Notes: generated by a model from the letters alone, not told the origin. A DNA stretch of 64,000 nt from Xenophilus sp. E41 (GCF_003671765.1 NZ_QPIB01000043.1:186001-250000), one strand, 5' to 3'; positions 52,182-60,352 are shown, counted from the first letter of the stretch. Numbers and translations are program-made.

Positions 52182-53210
52182 TTACCGGCCCTTGGCCTTG
52201 AGTGCGGCATCCAGCCGCGGGAAGACGCGCCGCGCGTTACCTTCGAAGACCTGGTAGCGCTCGTCGTCCGTCAGGTTGGCGGTCGCATTGACGTAGCGCT
52301 TGGTGTCGTCGTAGTAGTGGCCGGTCTGCGGGTCGATGCCGCGCACGGCACCGATCATCTCGCTGGCGAAAAGAATGTTCTTGACCGGGATCACCTTGGT
52401 CAGCAGGTCGATGCCTGGCTGGTGGTACACGCAGGTGTCGAAGAAGATGTTGTTGAGCAGGTGCTCTTCCAGCAGCGGCTTCTTCATCTCCTGGGCCAGG
52501 CCGCGGAAGCGTCCCCAGTGGTAGGGCACCGCGCCGCCGCCGTGCGGGATGACGAACTTCAGCGTCGGGAAGTCCTTGAACAGGTCGCCCTGGATGCACT
52601 GCATCACCGCGGTGGTGTCGGCGTTCAGGTAGTGCGCGCCGGTGGTGTGGAAGCAGGCGTTGCAGCTCGTGCTCACGTGGATCATCGCGGGGATGTCGTA
52701 CTCCACCATCTTCTCGTAGATGGGGTACCAGTGCCGGTCGGTGAGCGGGGGGCTGGTCCAGTGGCCGCCGCTCGGGTCGGGGTTGAGGTTGATGCCGACG
52801 TTGCCGTACTGCTCGACGCACTTCACCAGCTCGGGGATGCAGGTCTTCGGGTCCACGCCGGGCGACTGCGGCAGCATCGCGGCGGGGATGAAATGGTCGG
52901 GGAAGAGCTGCGAGACGCGGTAGCACAGCTCGTTGCAGATCGCCGCCCAGGTGCTCGACACCTCGAAGTCGCCGATGTGGTGCGCCATGAAGCTGGCGCG
53001 CGGGCTGAAGATGGTGAGGTCGGAGCCGCGTTCCTTCATCAGGCGCAGCTGGTTCTGCTCGATCGATTCGCGCAGTTCGTCGTCGCTGATCTTCAGGTCG
53101 GCCGGGTTGGGCTTGGCCGACGGGTCCTTGATGCCCGCGATCTGGGCGTTGCGCCAGTTCTCCAGCGCCTTGGGCGCGGTGGTGTAGTGGCCGTGGCAGT
53201 CGATGATCAT
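52182..53210 (-). CDS. ligJ: 4-oxalomesaconate hydratase
   Basis: A 342-residue amidohydrolase-fold hydratase that adds water to 4-oxalomesaconate to form 4-carboxy-4-hydroxy-2-oxoadipate. The zinc-site HxH is in MIIDCHGHYTTAPKALE; further features are MIHVSTSCNACFHTTGAHYL, KFVIPHGGGAVPYHWGRFRG and ILFASEMIGAVRGIDP. Start at ATG 53210 is preceded by GGAG at eight bases; the much longer open frame upstream belongs to another gene's shadow. It follows the ModA-like gene by 44 bases. Called pmdE in Comamonas. Confidence 0.93.
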   Translation of the reverse strand: MIIDCHGHYTTAPKALENWRNAQIAGIKDPSAKPNPADLKISDDELRESIEQNQLRLMKERGSDLTIFSPRASFMAHHIGDFEVSSTWAAICNELCYRVSQLFPDHFIPAAMLPQSPGVDPKTCIPELVKCVEQYGNVGINLNPDPSGGHWTSPPLTDRHWYPIYEKMVEYDIPAMIHVSTSCNACFHTTGAHYLNADTTAVMQCIQGDLFKDFPTLKFVIPHGGGAVPYHWGRFRGLAQEMKKPLLEEHLLNNIFFDTCVYHQPGIDLLTKVIPVKNILFASEMIGAVRGIDPQTGHYYDDTKRYVNATANLTDDERYQVFEGNARRVFPRLDAALKAKGR

Positions 53211-53254
53211 CGCTTCGTTCTCCAGTGTGCGGGTTCGGTGAAGGGGAGGGCGCG

Positions 53255-53947
53255 TCAGGCCGGCTGCATGCCCTGGCGGCGCTTGGCTTCGGCGGCGTCT
53301 GGCGAGGCCATGAAGGCGAGCAGTTGCCGCGCGGCTTCGGCATTCGGCGAGCCGGCGACCACGCCCGCCGAGAAGACCGTGTCGATGGCGATGGCCGCCG
53401 GCAGCGGGCCGACGATGTCGATGCCCTCGACGTGGATCAGTTCGCTCAGCTGCTGGAAGCCCAGCGCCACCTGGCCCTGCGCCACCAGCGAGCCGACCGG
53501 CACGCCGGGCGGCGCCTGCACCGTGCGCGCCTTCACCTCGTCCGCGATGCCCCAGCGCTCGAAGAGCTTCTGCAGGGCCACGCCGCTCGGGCCGGTCGAG
53601 TAGCCGATGGTCGGCGCGGCCAGCACGGCCGCGCGCACCGCGTCCTCGCTGCCGATGTCGGGGTGCGCCGTGCCGGCGCGCACGGCCACCGCGGTGCTGG
53701 AGAGCATCAGGTCGACCTTGCTGCCCGCCGCCACGCGGCCGGCCGACAGCAGCTTGTCGATGGCGTCCGAGGCAAGAAACACGAGGTCGAAGGCCTCGTC
53801 GCCGGCCTGCACGCGCTTGGCGGCGTCGACGCCGCCGACCGATTCGATCGCAACCGGTGCGCCGCCGCGCGCCTGCCAGGCTGCCGACAGATCGGCCAGC
53901 ACCTGGCGCGTGGCCATGGACGAGATGCCTTGAAGGGATGCGGTCAT
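53255..53947 (-). CDS. ModA-like substrate-binding-fold protein without signal peptide, first gene of the pmd operon
   Basis: A 230-residue protein with the type II periplasmic-binding fold of the molybdate-binding ModA kind: GISSMATRQVLADLSAAWQA, VAIESVGGVDAAKRVQAG, DLVFLASDAIDKLLSAGRV, IGYSTGPSGVALQKLFERWG, QVALGFQQLSELIHVEGIDI and VVAGSPNAEAARQLLAFMAS. There is no signal peptide (start MTASLQGISSM; GGAG nine bases upstream) and no transporter genes nearby, so it should act in the cytoplasm. Its place at the head of the operon suggests a role in the pathway, for example in the isomerisation of 4-oxalomesaconate, for which no other gene is present here. That is inference only. Confidence 0.75.
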   Translation of the reverse strand: MTASLQGISSMATRQVLADLSAAWQARGGAPVAIESVGGVDAAKRVQAGDEAFDLVFLASDAIDKLLSAGRVAAGSKVDLMLSSTAVAVRAGTAHPDIGSEDAVRAAVLAAPTIGYSTGPSGVALQKLFERWGIADEVKARTVQAPPGVPVGSLVAQGQVALGFQQLSELIHVEGIDIVGPLPAAIAIDTVFSAGVVAGSPNAEAARQLLAFMASPDAAEAKRRQGMQPA

Positions 53948-54044
53948 GCAGGTGTCTCCGGGGCCGCCGTGCGGGCGCGCGGCGGTGGTGTTCTTGCCGC
54001 GGATTCTCCGAAGCGGGGCCGGCCACGCAAAGGGATGCCGGCCG

Positions 54045-54081
54045 CTATCAGATAGATCAATCCGGCATATCCGGTGGTATG
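54045..54081. promoter_or_regulatory. Candidate regulator binding sites between the pmd operon and its LysR gene
   Basis: The divergent region contains the palindrome CTATCAGATAG (54045-54055) and the looser dyad CATATCCGGTGGTATG (54066-54081). LysR regulators bind short dyads of this sort in such positions. Neither matches the T-N11-A rule exactly, so this is tentative. Confidence 0.35.
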
Positions 54082-54116
54082 GTTCTTCTTTCTGCGATAC
54101 CTCCTGTCACCGGCCT

Positions 54117-55037
54117 GTGGACCTCAAGCAACTCGAGTACTTCGTGCGCGTCGCCGAGCTGGGCAGCTTCACCCGCGCCTCTCAAGCGCTGGACGTCGCG
54201 CAACCCGCGCTGTCGCGCCAGGTCCGGCTGCTCGAGGTGGAGCTGCGGCAGAACCTGCTGGTGCGCAACGGCCGCGGCGTCACGCTCACCGACGCCGGCG
54301 CGCTGCTGCTGGAGCACGGCCGCGGCATCCTGCACCAGGTGGCGCGCGCGCAGGAAGAGTTGGCCGGCGCCCGCGGCGGCCTGGCCGGGCGGGTGGCGCT
54401 GGGGCTGCCGCCCAGCGTGGCGCGGGCCTACGCCGTGCCGCTCACCCGCGCCTTCCGCCAGCGGCTGCCGCAGGCGCGGCTGTCGATCACCGAGGGCCTG
54501 ACCCTCGCGATGCAGGAGGCGCTGACGGGCGGCCGGCTCGACATCGCCGTGCTCTACAACGCACGGCCGGCGGCCGGCCTGGAGATCCAGCCGCTGATGG
54601 ACGAGGAACTGGTGCTCGTGCAGCCGCGCCCGCCGGGCCTTGCCGAGGACCCGCCGCCACCGCCGCTGCCGCTCGCCGCGCTGGCCGGGCTGCCGCTGGT
54701 GATCCCCAGCCGGCCCAATGCGATCCGCATGCAGGTGGAGTCCGAACTGGCCGCCCTGGGGCTGCAGCCGCAGGTGGCGCTGGAGATCGACGGCGTGCCC
54801 GCCATCCTCGAGCTGGTGGCCGACGGCCTGGGCGTCGCCGTGCTCACGCGCCACGCCGTGGCCAGCTCGGTCCGGCCCTCGGCCTACACGGTGCGCCGCA
54901 TCGGGATGGAGGGCGGCCCTTCGCTGCACGTGCAGGCCTGGCTCGCGACCAGCGCCCAGCGCCCCGTCACGCGCACCCAGCAGGCGGCACTGGCGCTGCT
55001 GCGCGAGGTGGTGGGGGCCGCCTCGGCCAGGTCGTAA
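54117..55037 (+). CDS. LysR-type regulator of the protocatechuate 4,5-cleavage operon
   Basis: A 306-residue LysR-family protein. The N-terminal winged helix is LKQLEYFVRVAELGSFTRAS, QALDVAQPALSRQVRLLEVE, with an effector domain from about residue 90 (GRVALGLPPSVARAYAVPLT ... VADGLGVAVLTRHAV). GTG 54117 is the only start that gives the usual N-terminus, without a visible ribosome binding site. It is divergent from the pmd operon, the standard position for its regulator (pmdR in Comamonas), so control by a pathway metabolite is likely. Confidence 0.88.
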   Translation: MDLKQLEYFVRVAELGSFTRASQALDVAQPALSRQVRLLEVELRQNLLVRNGRGVTLTDAGALLLEHGRGILHQVARAQEELAGARGGLAGRVALGLPPSVARAYAVPLTRAFRQRLPQARLSITEGLTLAMQEALTGGRLDIAVLYNARPAAGLEIQPLMDEELVLVQPRPPGLAEDPPPPPLPLAALAGLPLVIPSRPNAIRMQVESELAALGLQPQVALEIDGVPAILELVADGLGVAVLTRHAVASSVRPSAYTVRRIGMEGGPSLHVQAWLATSAQRPVTRTQQAALALLREVVGAASARS

Positions 55038-55046
55038 CGACCGTGA

Positions 55047-55098
55047 CGAATTGGGCTGCAGCGCCCGGCTGGCGCGGGCCGCAGGCCGACTGCACTTT
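55047..55098. repeat. Degenerate AGCTAT-family hairpin (copy G)
   Basis: GAATTGGGCTGCAGCGCCCG followed by GCTGGCGCGGGCCGCAGGCC, ending in a T-rich TTTTCTCGAT. It matches the left half of the family and lies between the convergent LysR and TctC-type genes, where it can serve as a terminator. Confidence 0.5.
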
Positions 55099-55133
55099 TC
55101 TCGATCGGATCCTTTTGAGGATCGTTGCGGGCG

Positions 55134-56120
55134 TCAGAGCCTGGGCAACTTCGCCTTCGCGATCACCTCGCTCCAGCGCCGGATGTCCGCCGCCAGGAAG
55201 TCGCGCAACGCGGCCGGGCTGCTGCCCTGGGCCCGCATGTTCAGCGCCTGCAGCTGCTTCTTCACATCGTCCTGAAGGGCGGCGGCCTGTACCGCGCGCG
55301 AAAGCTTGTCGACGATGGCCGCGGGTGTCTTCGCCGGCACGGCCAGGCCGTTCCAGGAGCTGACGTCGAAGCCGGCCAGCGCGCCGCCGCTCTCGCGCAC
55401 CGCCGGCACCTCGGGCAGCTCGGGCGCGCGCTCGCGGCCCAGCACGGCGAGTGCGCGCAGCGCCTTGCCCTGCAGGTGCGGCATCAGCGGGCCGAGGATG
55501 TCGATCAGCACGTCGATCTCGCCACCGCGCACGGCCGTCACCACCGGTGGCGTGCCGTTGAAGGGCACCACCTGCGCGTCGATGCCGGCCGAGAGCTTGA
55601 GCAGTTCGGCCGCCAGGTTCTGCGTGGTGCCGATCTGCGGCGTGCCGATGTTGAGCTTGCCGGGGTTCGCGCGCGCGTGGGCCAGCAGGTCGGCCAGGGT
55701 CTTGAAGCGGCTGTTCTCGGCCACTGCGACCGCCAGGTCGAAGCGCGCCATCTGCGAGACGGGGGCGAAGTCGGCCAGGGTGTCGAAGGGCAGCTTCTTG
55801 AACAGCGCCGCACTCACGGCGGTGCCGCTGGAGATCAGCAGCAGCGTGTGGCCGTCGGGCTCGGCGCGCGCCACCACCTCGCCGGCCACCACGCCGCCCG
55901 CGCTGGGCCGGTTGTCGACCACCACCGGCTGCCCCAGTGCGGCGGCCAGCTTCTGGCCCACCGCGCGCGCCGTCAGGTCGGCGGCGCCGCCGGCCGCGTT
56001 GGGCACCACGAGGCGCAACGGGCGCGACGGAAAGGCGGGCTGTGCGGGCGCGGTGCCCGCGGCGCCCAGCAGCGCCAGCGCGCCGGCACCCTGCAGCAGA
56101 ACTCGGCGGTCGAGGGTCAT
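55134..56120 (-). CDS. TctC-family tripartite tricarboxylate transporter substrate-binding protein (Bug)
   Basis: A 328-residue periplasmic binding protein: a twin-arginine-like or Sec signal (MTLDRRVLLQGAGALALLGA, cleavage near PAQPA), then the Bug signature FPSRPLRLVVPNAAGGAADL with the carboxylate-binding loops, VVVDNRPSAGGVVAGEVVAR, and IGTTQNLAAELLKLSAGID. Bug proteins bind carboxylates or aromatic acids; most are orphans without TctAB, as here. Proximity to the pmd operon suggests an aromatic or tricarboxylic ligand. Confidence 0.9.
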   Translation of the reverse strand: MTLDRRVLLQGAGALALLGAAGTAPAQPAFPSRPLRLVVPNAAGGAADLTARAVGQKLAAALGQPVVVDNRPSAGGVVAGEVVARAEPDGHTLLLISSGTAVSAALFKKLPFDTLADFAPVSQMARFDLAVAVAENSRFKTLADLLAHARANPGKLNIGTPQIGTTQNLAAELLKLSAGIDAQVVPFNGTPPVVTAVRGGEIDVLIDILGPLMPHLQGKALRALAVLGRERAPELPEVPAVRESGGALAGFDVSSWNGLAVPAKTPAAIVDKLSRAVQAAALQDDVKKQLQALNMRAQGSSPAALRDFLAADIRRWSEVIAKAKLPRL

Positions 56121-56145
56121 GGGAATGTCTCCGGAATCCTGGAAT

Positions 56146-56203
56146 GAAATCGGCCCGTAGCGCCCGGCCAGCGGGCGCGAGCAGCTATGAAAGGTGTAGC
56201 AAC
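56146..56203. repeat. AGCTAT-family repeat (copy D)
   Basis: GAAATCGGCCCGTAGCGCCC followed by GGCCAGCGGGCGCGAGCAGC, TATGAAAGGTGTAGC. It lies between DUF1841 (stop at 56208) and the start of the TctC-type gene (56120), both leftward. Confidence 0.75.
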
Positions 56204-56207
56204 AGCC

Positions 56208-56642
56208 TCAGTCGCGCGTCGCGCGTCGCTGCACGCAGTCCACGTAGGCGTTGCCGTCCGGCGGCCGGCCGGCGCGCTGGCTCTCCCACATCATGCGGCC
56301 CAGGCACTCCATGGCCTCGTGGTGCGCCTCGAGCAGGGAGCCGCGGCGGGCGGTGAGGAGTTCCACCGCCTGCCGGATGCCGCGCGGTTGGTCGATCGAG
56401 CACTGCTCGCTGATCGAAAGGTGCATCGACAGGTGAAGGAAGGGGTTCTCGCGCCCGTCCTGGCCGTCGTAGACGCGCGCCACGGCGGCGTCGGCATCGG
56501 CCAGGTCGGCGTGGTATTCGGGATGCTGGTCGATCCAGCCGCTCGCGATGGTCTCCAGCGCCTCCATCGGCTGGCCGCTGCGGCCCTTGGCGTAGACGTT
56601 GCAGAAGAAGCGCCGCACTTCTTCCTGGGAGGGATTGAACAT
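56208..56642 (-). CDS. DUF1841 family protein
   Basis: A 144-residue soluble protein beginning MFNPSQEEVRRFFCNVYAKG, with WIDQHPEYHADLADADAAVA, NPFLHLSMHLSISEQCSIDQ and HEAMECLGRMMWESQRAGRP. This matches DUF1841, a conserved beta/gammaproteobacterial family of unknown function. The several His and Glu residues (HLSMHLSISEQ, HHEAMECLGR) could bind metal, which is inference. The AGCTAT repeat follows. Confidence 0.85.
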   Translation of the reverse strand: MFNPSQEEVRRFFCNVYAKGRSGQPMEALETIASGWIDQHPEYHADLADADAAVARVYDGQDGRENPFLHLSMHLSISEQCSIDQPRGIRQAVELLTARRGSLLEAHHEAMECLGRMMWESQRAGRPPDGNAYVDCVQRRATRD

Positions 56643-56772
56643 GGTGCGGCGAGGTTAGCACCCGCCCCCGACCCCCTGCCTGGCGGGGTTGGCCGACAGC
56701 GCGCGGTCATGCAGCTCGGGCAAGATGTCGGGCGGCGCCCGCCTCGGGCCCTCGCATTGCCTACCGTTTTCC

Positions 56773-57477
56773 ATGACCGTTCCCGACCCCGCGCGCCCCT
56801 GGACCACCGAACTCGGCTCGCGCATGCGCGAGCACTTCCTCCTCAAGGCCGTGGGCACCACCGTGTGGGTCTGGGTCTTCTTCATCGGCTACTTCCACAT
56901 GCTGCGCCACCCGGCGTATCCGGTGACGGTGATGCCGCTGACCTGGGTGGACCACTGGGTGGCCTTCGAGCCGGCGGCGCTGGTGCCCTACCTGTCGCTG
57001 TGGCTGTACGTGGGCATCGCGCCGGGGCTGCAGCGCGGCTTCTGGCCGCTGCTCGCCTACGGGCTGTGGGCGGCGGCGCTGTGCGCCGTGGGCCTGGGCA
57101 TCTTCCACTTCTGGCCCACGCAGATCCCGCCCATGCCGGTCGACCCCACGGCCCCGGGCTTCGCGCTGCTGCAAGGCATCGACGCGGCCGGCAATGCCTG
57201 TCCGTCGATGCACGTCGCCATCTCGGCCTTCACCGTGCTGTGGGTGGAGCACCTGCTGCGGCGCGCCGGCGCGCCCGTCTGGTTGCGGCTCGCCAACCTG
57301 GCGTGGTTCCTGGCGATCACCTGGTCGACCCTGGCCGTCAAGCAGCACGTGGCGCTGGACGTGCTGGCCGGTGCGGCCCTCGGCGGCGTGTTCGCGGCGG
57401 CCTCGCTGCGCTGGCGGCCGGCCGAACGGCCAGCGCCTGCCGCGGCACCTCGAACGGCTATCATGAGCCGACAGTGA
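56773..57477 (+). CDS. PAP2-superfamily membrane phosphatase/phosphotransferase
   Basis: A 234-residue membrane protein with about six helices. The active-site motifs of PAP2 enzymes are present: NACPSMHVAISAFTVLW (phosphatase motif 2, Ser-Met-His) and TLAVKQHVALDVLAGAALGG (motif 3, His nucleophile and Asp). The usual KxxxxxxRP first motif is not clear. Such enzymes act on lipid phosphates or transfer phospho-head groups. It is followed after 118 bases, with a GC hairpin at 57540-57571, by an acyl carrier protein and a ketosynthase, so a role in lipid modification is plausible. Confidence 0.8.
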   Translation: MTVPDPARPWTTELGSRMREHFLLKAVGTTVWVWVFFIGYFHMLRHPAYPVTVMPLTWVDHWVAFEPAALVPYLSLWLYVGIAPGLQRGFWPLLAYGLWAAALCAVGLGIFHFWPTQIPPMPVDPTAPGFALLQGIDAAGNACPSMHVAISAFTVLWVEHLLRRAGAPVWLRLANLAWFLAITWSTLAVKQHVALDVLAGAALGGVFAAASLRWRPAERPAPAAAPRTAIMSRQ

Positions 57478-57595
57478 CCCACCAGCGACGCGGCATGCGC
57501 GCGTCCTGCCTGGCGGGTCGGACACATCACAGACGAATGGGCCCGGCCGGCGACCCCTGCGGCGCCGGGCCGCGACGAGGACGGACCCCGCACAC

Positions 57596-57865
57596 ATGAG
57601 TTCGCTGAAGGAATTGCAGGACCTGATCCAGGAGAAGTACGGCATCGACCCCGCCACGCTGGACCCGAACGAGTCCATGCGCGACAAGGGTTTCGATTCG
57701 CTGGCCATCGTCGAATTCCTGTTCGAGATCGAGGACCGCTTCAAGATCTCCATGCCCGACCCCGACCCCAGCATCGAGACGCTCGCCGGACTGGCCGCCG
57801 TGGTCGACCGCGTGCGCGCCGAGGCCGCAGCCTCGGCCGACGAGCAGCAACAGCCCGCCGCCTGA
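57596..57865 (+). CDS. Acyl carrier protein
   Basis: An 89-residue acidic four-helix protein with the phosphopantetheine attachment site KGFDSLAIVEFLFEIEDRF (Ser35). The C-terminal tail is Ala/Gln-rich. It is distinct from the usual fabD/fabG/acpP cluster and overlaps the ketosynthase start by one base (TGATG), so it is a dedicated carrier for that enzyme. Confidence 0.93.
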   Translation: MSSLKELQDLIQEKYGIDPATLDPNESMRDKGFDSLAIVEFLFEIEDRFKISMPDPDPSIETLAGLAAVVDRVRAEAAASADEQQQPAA

Positions 57866-59094
57866 TGGCCGACGCGCGGGTTGCCGTCACCGGCCTGGGT
57901 GTCGTCTCGCCCCATGGCGAGGACCCGCAGGCTCTGTTCGCGGCCCTGATGCGCGGCGAATCCGCGATCCGTCCCGTCTTCCCCGAGCTTGCCAAACCCG
58001 CCGCCGCGGCCACCGTCGCCTTCGACGAGAGCCGCTGGTTCACCAAGCTGCAGCTGGCGGGCGTCGACCGCGTGAGCCAGATGGCCGTGGCCGCGGCCGA
58101 CTTCGCCGTCAAGGACGCCGGCGCCCTCGACGTCGACCCCGAGCGGCTGGGTGTCTTCGGCGGCTGCGGCATGGGCGGCGCCACCGCCCTCGAAGCCGCG
58201 TATCGCGGCGGCATGGCCACCGCGGGCGGGCGCGTGCCGCCGCTCACCATCCCGGCCTTCATGCCCAACGCACCGGCCTCGCAGGTCGCGATGCGCCAGC
58301 GCGCGCAGGGCCCCGTCTTCACCTATTCGGTCGCCTGTTCGTCCTCGGCCGTCGCGATCGCCGAAGCCGCCAAGGCCGTGGCGCGCGGCGAGGTCGACGT
58401 GGCCATCGCCGGTGGCGCCGAGTCGCTCATCGTGCCCGGCGTCGTGATGGCCTGGCAGGCCATGCAGACCCTGGCCGCCTTCCCGGCCGGCGACGTGCAG
58501 GCCGCGGCCACGGCGGTGAAGCCCTTCGCCGCCGACCGCAGCGGCTTCGCGCTGGGCGAGGGCGCCGCCTTCCTCGTGCTCGAGTCCGAGGAACGCGCCC
58601 GGGCGCGGCAGGCGCGGCGCTATGCGCTGCTCTCCGGCTGGGGCCACAGCTGTGATGCCACGCACCTCACCAAGCCCGACGCACCCGGCCAGGCGCGTGC
58701 ACTGCGCGCGGCGCTCGCGATGGCCGGCCTGCGGCCGCAGGACGTCGGCTACTGCAACGCCCACGGCACGGCGACCAAGATCGGCGACCCGATCGAGCGC
58801 GACGCGCTCGCGCTGGTGTGGGGCGATGCGCTCGAGGGCCTGAAGGTCAGCTCGACCAAGGCGCTGCACGGCCACCTGCTCGGGGCTGCGGGCGCGCTGG
58901 AGGCCGCGATCACCATCCTGGCGCTGCAGCAACGTCAACTGCCGCCCAACGCGCATTGCACCGAGATCGACCCGGCCTGCCAGCTGAACCTTGTGGGCCA
59001 GCAGGGCGAGGCGGCGCCTGCGCTCGCGGCCGCGGTGAGCAGCTCCTTCGCCTTCGGCGGCAGCAACGCCGTGCTGCTGTTCGAGCAGGCCTGA
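57865..59094 (+). CDS. Beta-ketoacyl-ACP synthase (KAS I/II type)
   Basis: A 409-residue condensing enzyme with the complete triad: Cys in VACSSSAVAIAEAAKAV (about C158), His in CNAHGTATKIGDPIERDA and His in STKALHGHLLGAAGALEA. The C-terminal SSSFAFGGSNAVLLFE is typical. Together with the adjacent acyl carrier protein it could extend an acyl chain for a specialised lipid; no reductase, dehydratase or adenylating enzyme is next to it. Start overlaps the ACP stop. Confidence 0.93.
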   Translation: MADARVAVTGLGVVSPHGEDPQALFAALMRGESAIRPVFPELAKPAAAATVAFDESRWFTKLQLAGVDRVSQMAVAAADFAVKDAGALDVDPERLGVFGGCGMGGATALEAAYRGGMATAGGRVPPLTIPAFMPNAPASQVAMRQRAQGPVFTYSVACSSSAVAIAEAAKAVARGEVDVAIAGGAESLIVPGVVMAWQAMQTLAAFPAGDVQAAATAVKPFAADRSGFALGEGAAFLVLESEERARARQARRYALLSGWGHSCDATHLTKPDAPGQARALRAALAMAGLRPQDVGYCNAHGTATKIGDPIERDALALVWGDALEGLKVSSTKALHGHLLGAAGALEAAITILALQQRQLPPNAHCTEIDPACQLNLVGQQGEAAPALAAAVSSSFAFGGSNAVLLFEQA

Positions 59095-59105
59095 GCATCC
59101 ACGCC

Positions 59106-59489
59106 ATGCGAAGCCTTTGCTGCGCCGCGCTGGCGCTCCTGCCCTTCATGGCCATGGCGCAGGCCGCGTCGCCGGCGCGCCCCAGCTGGGGCGCCATCGC
59201 CTCCAGCTACCCCGCGTACGGCTACGCTTTCGAGCATCCGACGCGCGAGGCGGCCGAGCACGAGGCGCTCAACCAGTGCCGGCGCAACGCGCGCAAGCCC
59301 GCGGGCTGCGAGGTGCGCACGACCTTCGAGCGCGCCTGCGGCGCTTATGCACAGGGCAATTTCGGCGAGTGGGGCGCGGCCGTGGCGCCCGTCGCGAACG
59401 ACGCCGCGCGGGCCGCCGCTCGGCAGTGCGACAACCACCTGCCCACCGAGCCGTGCAAGGTGGTGGTGCGCGCCTGCTCGCCGCGCTGA
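59106..59489 (+). CDS. DUF4189-containing secreted protein
   Basis: A 127-residue protein with a signal peptide (MRSLCCAALALLPFMAMAQA) and a DUF4189-like domain: SWGAIASSYPAYGYAFEHPT, REAAEHEALNQCRRNARKPA, GCEVRTTFERACGAYAQGNF, with conserved cysteines likely forming disulfides. Function unknown. It is 11 bases after the ketosynthase. Its stop codon is directly adjacent to that of the convergent IclR gene. Confidence 0.82.
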   Translation: MRSLCCAALALLPFMAMAQAASPARPSWGAIASSYPAYGYAFEHPTREAAEHEALNQCRRNARKPAGCEVRTTFERACGAYAQGNFGEWGAAVAPVANDAARAAARQCDNHLPTEPCKVVVRACSPR

Positions 59490-60296
59490 TCAGAGCATCG
59501 CCGAGATGCGCTGCGCCGCGGCCTGCAGCGGCGGCAGCATCGTCTCCTGCATGAGCTTGGCGCTGGTGCGGTTGGCCTGGCCGCTGATGTTCAGCGCCGC
59601 GACCACGCGACCGACGCGGTCCACGATGGGCGCGGCGATGGAAATCATGCCCTCCTCCAGTTCCTGGTTGGTCAGCGTCCAGCCCTGGCGGCGCGCCTGC
59701 GCGATGCGTGACTCGATCGCCGCGGGGTCGGTCAGCGTGTAGCGGGTGAAGGCCTGGATCTGCGAGGCCGCGAGGCGCTCGCGCACCTCGTCCGGCGGCA
59801 GGCCGCCCAGCAGCAGCCGGCCCATCGAGGTGCACCAGGCCGGCAGGCGCGAGCCCACGCCCAGCGTGACGCGCATGATCTTCTGCACCGGCACGCGCAT
59901 CACGTAGACCACGTCGGTGCCGTCGAGCACGGCGATGGAGCAGGACTCCTGCACCTGCCGCGCGAGCGCCTCGAGTTCCGGCTCGGCGAGGTTCCAGATC
60001 GGCATCGACGAGAGGTAGGCGAAGCCCAGGTCGAGGATGCGCGGCGTGAGGGCGAAGAGCCGGCCGTCGCTTTCCACATAGCCCAGGGTCTGCAGCGTCA
60101 GCAGGATGCGGCGCGCGCCCGCGCGCGTGAGGCCGGTCGCTGCCGCCACGTCGCTCAGCGTCTGCTTCGGCGCCTGCGCGCTGAAGGAGCGGATCACCTG
60201 CAGCCCGCGCGCGAAGGATTGCACGTAGCTGTCCCCGGGGACGGGGCTGTCGGGCGGCGGAGTGCTGTCGTGCGGGGTCTTGCTGCCGGTTGCCAT
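59490..60296 (-). CDS. IclR-family regulator of the 3-oxoadipate genes (PcaR/PcaU-like)
   Basis: A 268-residue IclR-family protein: winged helix (YVQSFARGLQVIRSFSAQAP, LSDVAAATGLTRAGARRILL, TLQTLGYVESDGRLFALTPR) and an effector domain (LPAWCTSMGRLLLGGLPPDE, GMISIAAPIVDRVGRVVAAL). The order matches PcaR/PcaU/PobR-type activators of protocatechuate and 3-oxoadipate genes. It is divergent from pcaIJF, with palindromic sites in between (60321-60352) that also cover its own -10. Confidence 0.9.
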   Translation of the reverse strand: MATGSKTPHDSTPPPDSPVPGDSYVQSFARGLQVIRSFSAQAPKQTLSDVAAATGLTRAGARRILLTLQTLGYVESDGRLFALTPRILDLGFAYLSSMPIWNLAEPELEALARQVQESCSIAVLDGTDVVYVMRVPVQKIMRVTLGVGSRLPAWCTSMGRLLLGGLPPDEVRERLAASQIQAFTRYTLTDPAAIESRIAQARRQGWTLTNQELEEGMISIAAPIVDRVGRVVAALNISGQANRTSAKLMQETMLPPLQAAAQRISAML

Positions 60297-60320
60297 GGCT
60301 GCGTCCTGGGTCTAGAATTC

Positions 60321-60352
60321 ATTATACGAACACATGTTCTATATACGAACAT
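60321..60352. promoter_or_regulatory. IclR-type operator and promoter between the regulator and pcaI
   Basis: A direct repeat TATACGAACA occurs at 60325-60334 and 60342-60351. Overlapping it is the palindrome ATGTTC-TATATAC-GAACAT (60334-60352, perfect six-base arms). On the minus strand TATAAT (60326-60321) is a perfect -10 for the IclR gene, whose start is 25 bases away. The layout suggests autoregulation as well as control of pcaIJF. Confidence 0.6.

Noticed and set aside
57540-57571. GGCCCGGC/GCCGGGCC hairpin before the acyl carrier protein as a terminator
   Set aside because: Perfect eight-base arms but a 16-base loop and no T-run; may affect translation but not supported as a terminator.
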